Of a stretch of DNA of 64,000 nt, positions 11,140-21,201 are shown piece after piece. A program made the position numbers and the translations under genes. How positions within the stretch are numbered: position 1 is the first letter of the stretch; each line of letters begins with the position of its first letter. This DNA comes from Pomphorhynchus laevis (taxonomy: Eukaryota; Acanthocephala; Palaeacanthocephala; Echinorhynchida; Pomphorhynchidae). A model generated the notes under the pieces. The model had not been told where the DNA came from, did no database searches, and saw nothing but the letters and a program-made list of their open reading frames with translations. The stretch covers positions 1 to 64,000 of the forward strand of contig WNNJ02002425.1 of assembly GCA_012934845.2 (NCBI GenBank), given 5' to 3'.

Positions 11140-11690
11140 CTTGCTCGATTTCAATGCATCGTTAAAGATCAATGTGAGCCACTTTATGGCTACAAAGTGG
11201 AGAGTTTTTAAAGCTGCAGGTCGAATCTCATCTACTTAAAAAGACATTGAATTAGGAACTTTTTAACAACATCAATGACCTCTTCCAAAAAATTGGCTCT
11301 CCCGTAGTTTCTAAAAGATCTACTTCTACAATAGAAGATATATCCACCGGATTAAAAAGATTTCTAAAATGCTCATTCCAACTAAATAAATTATTCAATG
11401 CCCGTCAGCATTGATCCTCTCTTCTCATAGACAGTTCGAGGAGCTTTATGCTTTCTAACACGAAGATTCATGATCTTCCTCCGAAACATCTTCGAAGCTA
11501 ATCTAAAATCAAGTTCGAAGTGAGTTCCAAACTTCTCCCAGACCGCCTTCTTCGCTTCTGTAACTGCTCGAGCTGAATCACTCTTTGCCTGTCGGTACTT
11601 GTCTACAGTTTCAAATGATTTATCAGACAAAGTTGCCGTATAAGGCAGCTCATTCTTCGGGACAAGCACCTAAGGCTTTCGAGCCTCAAC
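11140..11690 (-). pseudogene. LINE endonuclease-RT linker fragment
   Basis: The minus frame 11,669-11,391 reads YRQAKSDSARAVTEAKKAVW, then EKFGTHFELDFRLASKMFRR and TVYEKRGSMLTG. This is the basic helical linker between the apurinic-type endonuclease and RT of RTE/Rex-like LINEs. Downstream, 11,390-11,140 still shows short matching pieces in other frames. Confidence 0.6.
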
Positions 11691-11835
11691 TTTTCATAGT
11701 TGAGGTATCCTCAACTATGAAATTTTTCATAGTTATCGCTGTTTTTTTTCACATTCTTTATAGCCTCAACTTTTCATAGTTCGAGCCTCAACTTTTCATA
11801 GTTGGGATCCTCGCTAGCTTTGCAATATTCAATAT
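11675..11835. repeat. Cluster of short direct and inverted repeats
   Basis: GCCTCAACTTTTCATAGTT stands three times (11,690, 11,761, 11,783) and partly inverted at 11,707-11,720 (CCTCAACTAT facing ATAGTTGAGG). The cluster could fold into small hairpins. I assign no function. Confidence 0.7.
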
Positions 11836-11844
11836 TGATAAATA

Positions 11845-12225
11845 GGGTATAAAAGGTTGAATCAGATAAAAAGCTATACTTAGATTATATTGGAAACCGA
11901 AATTACATAAAAATTCAATAAAATCTAAGTTTATATGTAATGAATTTTAAATGTACATTAAAACCACTTTCTGTTTATATGAATAAAATACTAAAGTAGT
12001 TAAAACACACTACAAGAAATATTGTAGGGTAATCGAAATTAATACTGATATAAAACACTATTTTTGTATTAATTCTACTATAGAATGTTTAGAACACACA
12101 AATGGAATAACTTTTTAGAGTTACGTACGATTTTAATACGCTTTTACAAATCTAGATTTAGCTGATATAAAAGATGTATTAGAAAAATTAATTAATCTTA
12201 TATTCGGAAAAAGATATATATTATT
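11845..12225 (+). mobile_element. Naiad-like RT fragment, diverged
   Basis: Matches the copy at 24,310-24,690: a GGTATAAAAGGTTGAATCAG start, LKPLSVYMNKIL, the KHYF...NSTIECLEHT region, and a LDLADIKDVLEKLINLIFGK end. Cut at 12,225 by a Penelope fragment. Several stops. Confidence 0.7.
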
Positions 12226-13640
12226 GATCAATATTTGTTAGCTAACTAAGCTACTGTAAACACCAACAATGGAAAATAGAGTCAATCTTTTTATTTAAAA
12301 CGCTTCGTCCTTACCTGGACTTTTTCAATCTGAAATTACAGTAATTACAGCTCAAGAATATAAAGAAAAAAGTAGAAAGAGACTATTGCGTACTTAGTCT
12401 GGTCTCCAAAAATATGTGTCCTGTATTTATTCTAGTTCCTTTGTCACACATAAATTGTCCTATTTGTCCCATAAATTGTCACACATAAATTGTCCATTCT
12501 TCCAGTTTCGTCCGGGTTTTGTTGTCATTAACATTTCCCGTTTCTACACAATATTCAAAACAATATGTGGTGGGATTATGTATGTTTATACAATGATTGA
12601 CTATGGCGTATCTACTTATTAGTTTCTTTTGTAAATCGCTTTGGCGATTCTTAAGCCTAATATTTAACGACAAGCCGTTTTCTTCTGTGTATTGTGCAAG
12701 ACAGTGTTTACAATAAGCAACATAAATTATACCCTTGGTAGCACATGTTGTGTTTTCTTTAATTTTGTAGTTAAGATTTGTATAGTTGCTTTTAAAATAT
12801 CGTCTATCTTCTACTTGTTGACAGCAGTTTTTCTTGTTCTATTACATTTTTTATCCTGTAAGGCTAACAACCTTATTTTCTTTGATTTTTGTTGACACTA
12901 AATGGTTTTTTATAGAATTAGTTATTTTTATAAGTTATTTGTACTGCTTTGGTTAAAATATTTAAGCTCTGGTTTATTTTTTAATATGTCTTGTTTTATA
13001 TTTCGAAACATTTTTTGTATACCTGGATGGTAAGGTAGTGATATTGTAATTTTATCTTGTTTCATTTCTTGTTTTGATTTCAATTTCGTAAATGTTTTTT
13101 TGATATGCTCTGTTTTGAGCAACATCTATTTCTCGTTTTTTTTGTACCCTCTTTTTTGAAATCTACTCGGCATTGGTTTTCTTACCTCAATCTTTTCCTT
13201 ATTGTTACATAGGATAAATATTCGTCGAAATTAGTTTTCAAATATATTTCTATTTGTTGTCATTGTTTGACCACTATTAGCATGCAGTATATTATTGAAT
13301 TTACATTTTTTATGCATTGATATTTCTAATTTTCCTGCGTTATTAATAAGGAGTGACATATGTAGGAAGTTAATTGAATATACTATTTCAGCTGTAAATC
13401 TTAGGGATCCGAACTGATTTAATTTTTTAATTATTTAATCTAGAGATCATCTGTTATTTCTCTATTTAACAAAAATATCGTCAAGATATCTTAGCCATAT
13501 CGCTGGTTTTTATTAAATGTGCTTAGATAACTTTTTTTATACCAATCGACATATAGATTAGCTATATTTAAAAAAAAGATTGACTGTTTTCCATTGCTGG
13601 TGTTAACAGTAGCTTACTTAGCTAATAATTATTGATCAAT
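12226..13640 (-). pseudogene. Penelope-like element, RT C-terminal half and GIY-YIG
   Basis: From 13,640 downwards the minus strand reads RT motif B (TPAMENSQS, normally AMG-x-S), NIANLYVDW, PAIWLRYLDDIFVKW with intact catalytic Asp pair (near 13,510-13,470), the thumb, ITISLPYHPGIQKMF (about 13,030), a Cys pair region, and a GIY-YIG domain (GIIYVAYCKHC, then SLNIRLKNRQSD; 12,790-12,640). Frame is lost several times. A second, plus-strand copy of the motif B stretch at 12,226-12,300 faces the first. The whole locus therefore looks like an element with ~65-base inverted repeats at its ends, but these repeats are RT sequence, not true termini. Confidence 0.75.
12302..12335 (-). ncRNA. Degenerate hammerhead-like motif
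   Basis: Minus strand: TGAAAAA, then stem GTCC / GGAC with loop AGGTAA, then GAAGCG, where active hammerheads have GAAAC. It lies just downstream of the GIY-YIG domain of the 12.2-13.6 kb Penelope, the expected place. Box 1 is poorly preserved. Confidence 0.3.
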
Positions 13641-13923
13641 TATATAATAGAACTCAATGGAGAGTCCCATCAAACTGTGTTATTACGAGTTGAATTCTTC
13701 AAATGATGAAAACTATATATAGTTTTTATAGTATATATAATTTTAATTTAAGAAATGCTTAACCAAAGTAATAAACAATAACGCGGATTTTACTTGAAAT
13801 TTCGGGATTTGCTCCCTTCTTCAATTGTAATTATACTGAATACTTAAAACTTTTTCTTATATATTTCAAAATAAGTATGTATTTAAAATTTAACCAAGCT
13901 TTCTTTTGCAATTTATTTAAAAA

Positions 13924-13950
13924 TGTTTTCGGGTTACCCCTTCGTCAGTA
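13924..13950 (-). ncRNA. Hammerhead-like core, left arm
   Basis: CTGACGA, one extra A, stem II GGGG/CCC-type hairpin (GGG-GTAA-CCC), then GAAAAC. Both boxes match the hammerhead consensus except the extra base at the foot of stem II. Stems I and III cannot be drawn with confidence. Confidence 0.5.
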
Positions 13951-13995
13951 GCACAATACAATATTCAATACAATAGAGGATATTTTATTGTGCTG

Positions 13996-14019
13996 CTGAC
14001 GAAGGGGTAACCCGAAAAC
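13996..14019 (+). ncRNA. Hammerhead-like core, right arm
   Basis: Same motif as the left arm, on the plus strand: CTGACGA at 13,996-14,002, hairpin GGGGTAACCC, GAAAAC at 14,014-14,019. The base pairs of stem II are identical in both arms. Confidence 0.5.
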
Positions 14020-14164
14020 GTTTTTAAATAAATTGCGAAAGAATCTTAGTTAAATTATATATACATACTTATTTTGAAATATTTATGAATCCGACAGAAA
14101 CAAGGATCCTAAGAAGCTGTGGTTCAAATAACCCTATTGATAATTTCAATATATATACTTGATA

Positions 14165-14260
14165 TAAGTTATAACAATTATTTATTATTTAATTATCAAA
14201 TTTTGATTTAGCATTATTATTGTTATAATAATGAATCCTTATTCTGATACAGCAAAGCTA
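14165..14260 (+). mobile_element. Naiad-like 3' region scrap
   Basis: About 90 bases matching the AT-rich 3' region in plus orientation (TTAATTATCAAATTTTGATT, TAGCATTATTATT), ending in TTATTCTGATACA. Internal order is disturbed compared with the full copies. Confidence 0.45.
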
Positions 14261-14365
14261 TATAAGTATCAATTAACTAATTACAAGACAGTTATTATAC
14301 AACAAAAAAACTTTGAGTTAATATATAGAAGTCAATATATACAATGCAATTCAAAAAACAATTAA

Positions 14366-15395
14366 TATGCCTAAAGCTAAGCCTGTCCATGTAGAAAAGT
14401 GTTGCGGTTGCAATGGTCCCAACGCCAAATGTCTCAAATGTAATAACACGATGGCCAATAAAGTATATCTAAGCTGTGCAGCAGAGCAGCGTCTTGCTCG
14501 AATATATCACATACAATAAATATTGATACAATCGAGCACATAAAGTTACACGGACATATAACTTTTTCACTACTTAATCTTTGCTCCATTCGGGATCGTC
14601 TTTACAGTCTTGTAGTCAAATGGCGTCCCAATCTGTATCGAATTTTCAAGTGCAAAGCTATAGACTCGTTTGCAGAAATACTATCGCAATTGTATCCAGA
14701 TGCTTTTTCGAACATCTCTGAAATACCAGGTTCTCTAAATCGATTGTTGTATTTTGCCGACTAGTGTTCTAACGCACTCGGAGTACCGGTTGCAAAACCG
14801 CCATGCAGAACATAGAACGACGTTTAAAACTTTGGAAATATTGTTTATTGGAACTTATACTCAGAGGCCGCATATTTGCAAAATGAATTCATCAATATAT
14901 CGAGAGTTTGTTTTAAATCGAATGGGAAAAGGTTTTGTAAACTTATGCAGTGTGGTAAGATAACATTTGCGATGCGTGTTTGATCTAATCCAGGAACCGG
15001 GGTGAAGTCGCTCTTGCTTAATGACGATATAAATGATTCTACGGAAGACGAGAAGCTGATGCAATTGCATCCTTGAGCGTAGTTTACCCGGATACACTAC
15101 TAAATCATCCATTTTCGAACGTGGAACCTATTCTTTTTAATTCGATATCAGTAGATGATATAATTGCGGTTAGCCGCCGCACTCAAGGATGCGCAGGGCC
15201 TTCAAGTTTAGAAGCTCACAATCGACAAATGCTTTATGAATTGTTTGGTGAAACCTCTTGGCAGAAAGTCTCGCGAACTTTGCGATCACAATTGCCACAC
15301 AAAATCTGCCTCAGCGTTGTCTCGAAGCATTCACGGCATGTCGCCTTATTCCTTTGGATAAGCAATCCGGGTATCAAAAAGTTGACTAATTTTTA
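14366..15395 (+). pseudogene. RLE-B LINE, 5' part
   Basis: Starts with the RLE-B N-terminus: MPKAKPVHVEKCCGCNGPN, followed by CLKC, part of the cysteine-rich zinc module also seen at 42.6 and 52.8 kb. A poorly preserved middle follows. 15,120-15,390 then reads SVDDIIAVSRRTQGCAGPSS and, in another frame, CLEAFTACRLIPLDKQSG, the region just before RT motif 1. It stops there, so it is a 5' piece without RT core. Many frame breaks. Confidence 0.7.
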
Positions 15396-16015
15396 ATACA
15401 AAAATTATTTAACTTTGTCAACGGACTGCGTCTTGTCCGTTTTGTTGTAAAACATTTGTATTACTTGTATTATTCCGTATTTTAACATTTTTATTTAGAC
15501 TCAAAATCTAACTTTTTAAAATTTAAACATATGAGTGACTAATCGATTTATAAATTGATTAGATTAAGTTTTTACAGATTCAGATTTTACTAGTAAAAAC
15601 CTTGTATGATATTACAAATCTGTCTCAAATTTGTATGTAAATTTGAGATAGAGCATATTAAAATCAGTACATAAAGTATATTAAAATCAGTATCTAAAGC
15701 TTATTAAAACAAGTATTTCACCTCATATTTTCTATCTTTTGAATATCATGCAACACAAAATTACCCAGACTTGATTATATTTTTTGTGCATAGGAATATA
15801 TTCGGTATTACTCGTATAATAATTAATGTGGCTTAATATTTACAGAAAAAAATATTAGCAATAACATAAGAAAGTTTACATAAGGAAGCCAGATAAAGTG
15901 TGTGCTTTAATGAACTAAAAAATCTTCTTCCAATACTTAAATAAAGAGAACTGCCTTACATTTAGAAATATATAATAATAACTGGCAAGCTCAAATTATA
16001 AATATTTAATAATCG
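15396..16015. other. Gene-less AT-rich stretch
   Basis: No ORF or RNA gene seen. A short phrase (AAGTATATTAAAATCAGTA and neighbours, 15,655-15,715) is repeated in tandem about three times. Confidence 0.5.
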
Positions 16016-16106
16016 GATCAGCTAACTGAGTCAACGTATTTTATATTATTTGTAAACAAAAAATGCTAAAAAATGCTAAAAAATTAAATAATAATATTTT
16101 TAGCCA
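16016..16106 (-). mobile_element. Naiad-like 3' tip
   Basis: CAGCTAACTGAGTCAACGTA is the reverse complement of the family 3' end, followed by only about 70 bases of the AT-rich 3' region. An extremely truncated insertion. Confidence 0.6.
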
Positions 16107-16311
16107 AACGCGGAACGACGAAAAGCACTGCTAAATGCCGTTTCGTCATCACTGTGACTCGTTAGTGCCAGTTCTCTCCCACTGCTTGATGCAGGGGAGG
16201 ACTAGCGGACGGCTCTATCAACGAATCATGTGAATGATGTACTAGAAAACCTCTAGTAATATCATTATTGAGTGCTAAACCAGCACTACCGCTTCCCCAA
16301 ATAGGATAATA
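16098..16311. repeat. Copy A of a 215-bp repeat
   Basis: About 85-90% match to 16,410-16,620 in direct orientation: TTTTTAGCCAAACGC start, CCGTTTCGTCATCACT-like block, CTCTATCAACGAATCAT and TGAATGATGTACTAGAAAAC. It lacks the terminal inverted repeats of copy B. Confidence 0.8.
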
Positions 16312-16383
16312 AGCGCAAACGCACTGGCAAATGCCAGCGCAAGGTATCAATATATCGGCTAACTTCTGATGTTAATTTTAAAA

Positions 16384-16678
16384 TTATACCATTCCGCGTG
16401 AATTTTGTAATTCATTTTTAGCCAAACGCAGAAGAACGACGAAAAACACTGCAAAATTTCGTTTCGTCATCACTATGACTCGCCAGTGACAGTTCCCATC
16501 ACTGCTGGATGCAGAGGAGGACTAGCAGACAGCTCTATCAACGAATCATATGAATGATGTACTAGAAAACCTCTAGTAGCATCCTCATTGAGTGCTGAGC
16601 CAGCACAACCGCTTCAAAAATGCACTACCGCTTCTAAAAATGACTAACAAAATTCACGAGGAATGGTATTCACGAGGA
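16384..16678. mobile_element. Copy B: small element with terminal inverted repeats
   Basis: About 295 bases bounded by inverted repeats of roughly 37 bases: left ACCATTCCGCGTGAATTTTG, right end the near reverse complement (CAAAATTCACGAGGAATGGT). Both are flanked by TA, which would fit a TA target duplication as in Tc1/mariner-type MITEs. It has no coding capacity. The interior is the 215-bp repeat of copy A. No transposase is present in the window. Confidence 0.55.
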
Positions 16679-17180
16679 ACAGCCATGGGCAAAGCTGTTG
16701 TACCGAGTTATGCCATATTATTTATGAGTGACTATGAAGTAAACATAATGCAATCATTTGAATAAAAACCTTTTTCATTCGTATAATATATTGATGATAT
16801 ATTCATGGTTTGGAAACATGAGCAAAACTTAGAAAAGTTCTTTAGACATATAAACGATTTCGGATGTTTAAAATTCACCACATCAATTTCAAACCTTGCC
16901 AATTTCCTGGACGTTTCAGTCTATAGAGACGATAAACAAAATATACAAACAAGTATTTACAGAAAATCAGCATCAATACCTAACTATCTCCACGCAAATA
17001 GCGCGCATCAAAATTGTTAAAAAAACTATTCAGAGCGAGGCAACGAGAATTATGAATATCTGCAGCGAGCCCGATATACGCGAGATTCAGATCAAAAACC
17101 TTTAAACCATTAAAAAAACCGAGGCTTCTTTAAACATGAAATTTTGAGCGACATCCAAAGAGCCAGACAACAAAACCAAT
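16679..17180 (+). pseudogene. Penelope-like RT fragment
   Basis: Reads SRGTAMGKAVVPSYAILFMS (motif B), then YIDDIFMVWKHEQNLEKFF (intact catalytic pair) and FTTSISNLANFLDVSVYRD, with the thumb up to about 17,180 in broken frames. A closely related scrap of the same RT stands at 35,488-35,582. Confidence 0.75.
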
Positions 17181-17504
17181 TATCAAAATTTATAAATTTA
17201 TCAAAATTTATTAAAATATAAATTTATCAAAATTTAGAAAATATCCTTTATTTGATAAAAAAATTCTATAACAATAAAAAAATATACACATGTAGAATAT
17301 AGTTAACATCTCCGTATAATGTCCATAATCGATAGCGTAAGACTTCCTCCTCTTCGTTATCACTACTCTCAGATAGCGCCTGATCATCTAGATCAGGCGC
17401 TATCATCATCTAAAAAATTCTATATTTCTACAGCTCCTGCTATCATCATGATTACAAAAAAAATGTTTCACAATTTGTTTACTCCGTTTTTTCAACATTT
17501 ATAC

Positions 17505-17734
17505 AAAAATATATCATCAATGTATCGAAACATATATTTCAAATATTTATATTGTTTAGATTTAGTTTTTACACAGTTATGAACAAATTCATATTCTATA
17601 AAGCTTAAAAACAAGTCAGCTATAATTGGGCTACTATTACCACCCATTGGAACACCTTTTACTTGTCTAAATATAGATGTCCCTACTTTTAAATAATTTT
17701 GATTTATCAAAATATTTAAGGATTCTATTAATTC
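17505..17734 (-). mobile_element. Naiad-like RT fragment
   Basis: Covers IESLNILINQNYLKVGTSIF to MFRYIDDI of the family RT, cut at both sides. The upstream side is joined at 17,735 to Penelope sequence, a junction identical to that at 32,841/32,842. Confidence 0.85.
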
Positions 17735-17895
17735 GGTTAGAACAAACACAGTCCCAAGTCTGATCTCGTATATTGGCACTACCTTTATCAACAACTCGTG
17801 CAGCAGATCACTACAAAACGATCTAAAGCGCTCAGGATTGACGAATATTCAAAAGATGTTGCACTTTATCTGGGATATTCAAAAAGAAACCAAAA

Positions 17896-18234
17896 TTGTC
17901 CCCTGGAAGTGGTGTATACCGAATTCCTTGCCAAGATTGTGACGCGGGTTATGTAGGACAAACCCGACAAACATTCTCCAAGCGCATTCATCAGCATCGA
18001 TATGCGCTAAAACGGGGTGACTCCTCGTCTGCTATTGTCAACCACGTCCTATCGACCGATAATGGGATTGAGTTTGGAAAAGTTAAGATTATCTGTGTTG
18101 AAAACAACTTGCAACGTCGTCTTATAAATGAATCAATCTTAATAAATTCCGAAGCGAATCCTATGGCCGGAAATAAGTCTAACTGGTCACTACGATTACC
18201 AGTATCGCATGAAATTGTGGACGGTATCACGTAA
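17896..18234 (+). CDS. GIY-YIG endonuclease, Penelope family 3 (copy 1)
   Basis: 112-residue frame: GVYRIPCQDCDAGYVGQTRQ (GIY-YIG core with the Cys pair), FSKRIHQHRYALKRGD helix with the conserved Arg and His, SAIVNHVLSTDN, and LINESILINSEANPMAGN carrying the catalytic-type Glu. It ends at HEIVDGIT. Preceded from 17,735 by the frameshifted linker, followed by the pseudo-LTR. The domain looks complete and is identical to 33,002-33,340. Confidence 0.85.
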   Translation: MSPGSGVYRIPCQDCDAGYVGQTRQTFSKRIHQHRYALKRGDSSSAIVNHVLSTDNGIEFGKVKIICVENNLQRRLINESILINSEANPMAGNKSNWSLRLPVSHEIVDGIT

Positions 18235-18318
18235 ACAAATGAACATATTCCGTGGTATTCCTAGTATAAAACTTGTATCTCTGTACTGTCATTTTGATTC
18301 TGTTTGATTTTTTATCTG

Positions 18319-18342
18319 TTGACAAGACCGTTTGGTCGAAAG
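18319..18342 (+). ncRNA. Hammerhead-like core with altered box 1
   Basis: TTGACAA (18,319-18,325), stem II GACC/GGTC with loop GTTT, GAAAG (18,338-18,342). Against CTGANGA, positions 3 and 8 are changed together (C to T, G to A), which would keep their Watson-Crick pair. The downstream CCAATAAAAACGATTC is the pseudo-LTR tail. Confidence 0.4.
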
Positions 18343-18404
18343 CTCCAATAAAAACGATTCAAACTGTATTTCGCAAGTCTATAATGAGTGATTGATACAA
18401 CAAT

Positions 18405-18943
18405 CTAATCAAAGACTCGCACGCAACTACGTCTAATTATAGCATTATTTAATTTATATAAAAAATCATTAGATATATGAAACAATTTTTGGAAAAGAAA
18501 AATAGAATGATATTTAAGAGAAGAAATTAAACGAAATTCATTAGAAATTGCAAATTTTAAAATCAAATTATTTGCATGCGAGGCACATCTAGAAAATTTA
18601 AAATTCTTAATACACGTAGTAACTCTGGCGCATACAGGTACAATATTCTCTCTCTTACACACTTTGAGACAGTGAATTGAGGATAGGCATTTTGCGATTT
18701 TGTGTTCGGTTCTTTGCAAATCCCGAGAAATTGACAAGAGAGCAGTTTCATAGTACTGACAAATTTGATAATAAATACCAAAGCTACAATCTTCTTCCAT
18801 TTCAAATATATAGTTATTACAGGAACGAAAAAGAAAATATCCTTTATTTGATAAAAAAATTCTAAATTTCGATTGCTCCTGCTATCATTATCAGGATTAC
18901 AAAAAAAATGTTTCACAATTTGTTTACTCCGTTTTTTCAACAT
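18405..18943 (-). pseudogene. Penelope-like N-terminal region (copy 1)
   Basis: Overlapping minus frames (126 and 131 residues) give the N-terminal helical domain of a Penelope protein: LQRTEHKIAKCLSSIHCLKV, CKRENIVPVCARVTTCIKNF, KFSRCASHANNLILKFAIS. It lies tail to tail with the plus-strand GIY-YIG element ending at 18,400. The RT expected after it is missing. Confidence 0.65.
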
Positions 18944-19259
18944 TTATACAAAAATACAAGCATTGATGTGCCCCGCATTTCTACTTAAAAGAAAAAGAAA
19001 ATACCGAGAAACAAGACAATCATACACTAAAATTTTACACACATTTTAAAACAACAAAAAGAAAGAAAAAAAGCAGAATCATAAAACAAAATAAAATTAA
19101 AATCATGAAATAAGTGACAAAAAAATACGAATTTAATAATAAAAAGAATGTAAAAGTAAAGTAATAAATTATAATTTAATCTAAACCAAAACAAAATAAT
19201 AATACAATTAGAAAAAACAAACGAATTGAAAAATTAAAATAATGTAATATTGGAATAAT

Positions 19260-19840
19260 TAATTATAATTTAATTTAAGGTTGTAATCGGATTTATTATT
19301 AAGCATTAAATTAAGTTCTTTTTAAATAAAATAAGCTTCTTGAATAATGTGAGATATCAAGTTACTTTCAAATGATAAAATAAATGCATTTTAAAAATCA
19401 GCGGAATGATTCAAACTAACAAAATGATAAGCAACAGCACTAGAATTGATCCCTTTACGTACATTATAATTATGTTGTTAAAATACGTTAAACCAAACCT
19501 TGACCCGTTTGACTAAATATACATGATCACATTCTTTACAATGTATTTTGTTAAAAATGTGCACTTTGTTAATACAACTATTTTTTATGTTATTGTTAAT
19601 AAACTTTGAAAATACAGAATTTCACTTGTTACTAATAAAAGGTATTCCTATATGATGTATTCTTTTTTAGGACCAAAAACTTTATTTTTATGTGCTAAAG
19701 ATTTAAATTTAGCTTTCTTAATAGCCCAAAGCGGAAAACCACTTTTTAGTAAATTATGTGTGATAGCATTTTCTCTTTCACAAATTAAGTGATAGTTAGA
19801 ACAAATAAGTCTGCAACTTAGGTAATGTGACATAGCAGCG
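19260..19840 (-). pseudogene. Penelope-like linker and GIY-YIG (copy 1)
   Basis: The minus frame 19,840-19,648 reads ICERENAITHNLLKSGFPLW (RT-to-nuclease linker). Further down, in other frames, the nuclease reads HCKECDHVYLVKRVKVWFNV, INSSAVAYHFVSLNHSADF and LISHIIQEAYFI. It stands directly upstream (on the minus strand) of the N-terminal piece at 18,943, so two Penelope units are head to tail here. 18,960-19,260 between them is A-rich and empty. Confidence 0.65.
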
Positions 19841-19902
19841 GAAATCAGCCAATCAGTTGGAACGTTTGAAGTCAAAGAAACAATATCTGGTCCTGTATTA
19901 AA

Positions 19903-19976
19903 TTTTTGATAGTATAATATAAAATGTATAGTGCACAAATGTGCACTATACATTATATATTATCAAAAGAAATTCG
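19903..19976. repeat. Hairpin-forming inverted repeat
   Basis: AATGTATAGTGCAC faces GTGCACTATACATT across AAAT. Flanking TTTTGATA/TATCAAAA extends the stem imperfectly. It marks the right edge of the composite Penelope block, just before the LINE. Confidence 0.75.
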
Positions 19977-19989
19977 AAAAACACACGAA

Positions 19990-21050
19990 AATTTTAGAGA
20001 AATGGATGGTAATTCCCTCAATTCTCAGGTAACTTCCTTGAATACAGACTCTAAGGTAAGTGGTTTATTATATACCGATGGTACTATGATTAACGGGGTA
20101 CTCCCCCCCTATTCCGAAGTTAAGAAACTTAATTATTATCAAACTAACCCAGCCTCAAGAGCGACATAAGCTTTTCTCAATATTTCTAAGGAGGTTTGTA
20201 ATCCCAACAGGATTATTTTTAATTCTGTAAAATGTTTGATTCAACTATAAAAAATCTCATTTGCTACCAATGAGCTAGCAACTGATTACGTTAATTTTTT
20301 CAAACGTAATCTCAATGGTCTTGGAATGATCGAGCATAAACCTATTCTCTCGACCTTGAGAATATCGAACTTCCCTCCTCATCTAGAAGATGATGAACTT
20401 CAAGCTCTAAAATCCTTGTTCAAACTCTCGAACGTAAGGACTCTGAAAGACAAGAATGGTTTCCCGATTCCAGTTGCTTTCTGCTCGGCAGAATCCAGGC
20501 ACAGTCTAACGTAATCCCAGTCAGCATGCAACCTTTTCCTAGGTTATAACATTCTCTTCTCTATAGTTGATGAGGACAACCTTACCTACCCCCATTGCAA
20601 CGTCTGCCACGTCTGGAGGCACTGGGGATCAAATTGTTCAAAATCTCGTATCTGCGGAGTATGCTCCATGGACTCCTGCAGCTCATTACTAAAAGGGGAG
20701 AAATGTGTGGTTTTTCCCAAATGCGCGAACTGTAAAGGGGACCACCCTGCCTGGTCTAGAAAGTGCCCCTTTTTCAAAAAATACAGAAATGTTCACGTGT
20801 CTCCAACTGTTACTCCTAACAGACTGTCGGCTGCCACTGCAGCCATTCCGGTGAACCGTATATCGGACAAGGATATTATACACCTTCTGGATTCCTACAA
20901 AAGATCTACTAAAATGGACATGGAGAAACTTATATTTAGCATGCTTGCTACACTTTTCACAGCTCTTGAAATTTATCGCCGGTCGTCCCAGTATCGGAGA
21001 AATCGCAGAAAAGAGGTGGAGCCACTCACTCTGTTCCTCCATTGAAGATT
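19990..21050 (+). pseudogene. LINE ORF1 (gag-like with CCHC knuckles)
   Basis: ORF1 of an apurinic-endonuclease LINE of the Jockey/I/R1 group. It starts near ATGGATGG (20,001). 20,326-20,510 reads RISNFPPHLEDDELQALKSL, VRTLKDKNGFPIPVAF (an RNA-binding-type fold in this group). 20,590-20,790 has zinc knuckles: YPHCNVCHVWRHWGSNC, RICGVC, CVVFPKCANCKGDHPAWSRK with CP. At least three frame breaks. It binds the LINE RNA in related elements. Confidence 0.7.
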
Positions 21051-21201
21051 GGAAAATTACTACAACAGGCCTCCCAGGGAAATAAAGATAATGCCCATGG
21101 GCAAGTGCACACCTTGGACAGCGCCAGTAGTGGAGGGGGTAACCCCTCCACCCCTGGCTCTGTCTAGGGATGTGGCAATCCCATACAGCTGACCTAACAC
21201 A

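Larger units (their letters stand above)
13861..14083. repeat. Inverted repeat with two outward Penelope ends
   Basis: Arms 13,861-13,958 and 13,986-14,083 (about 98 bases each, roughly 90% matching) around a 27-base spacer. Each arm carries a hammerhead-like core at its inner end and a pseudo-LTR-like AAATAAATTGC tail pointing outwards. The 220 bases before it (13,641-13,860) hold nothing I recognise. Confidence 0.85.
17511..19822 (+). repeat. 2.3-kb direct duplication, copy 1
   Basis: Runs parallel to 32,617-34,924 (offset 15,106 falling to 15,104) with only scattered single-base differences, about 99% identical by eye. Both copies have the same composite content: Naiad RT fragment, Penelope GIY-YIG, Penelope N-terminal piece in reverse, and a second Penelope GIY-YIG in reverse. 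The stretch before it, 17,235-17,510, also repeats part of 18,830-18,955. Confidence 0.9.

Noticed and set aside
12226-13640. DNA transposon with 65-bp terminal inverted repeats
   Set aside because: The inverted ends are both pieces of Penelope RT motif B, and the interior is Penelope RT and GIY-YIG. The arrangement is two facing fragments.
20586-20790. Retroviral or LTR-element gag from the CCHC knuckles
   Set aside because: The knuckles lie in ORF1 of a LINE that continues into an APE-type endonuclease and YADD RT. There is no protease, integrase, LTR or primer-binding site. I saw no LTR retroelement in the window.
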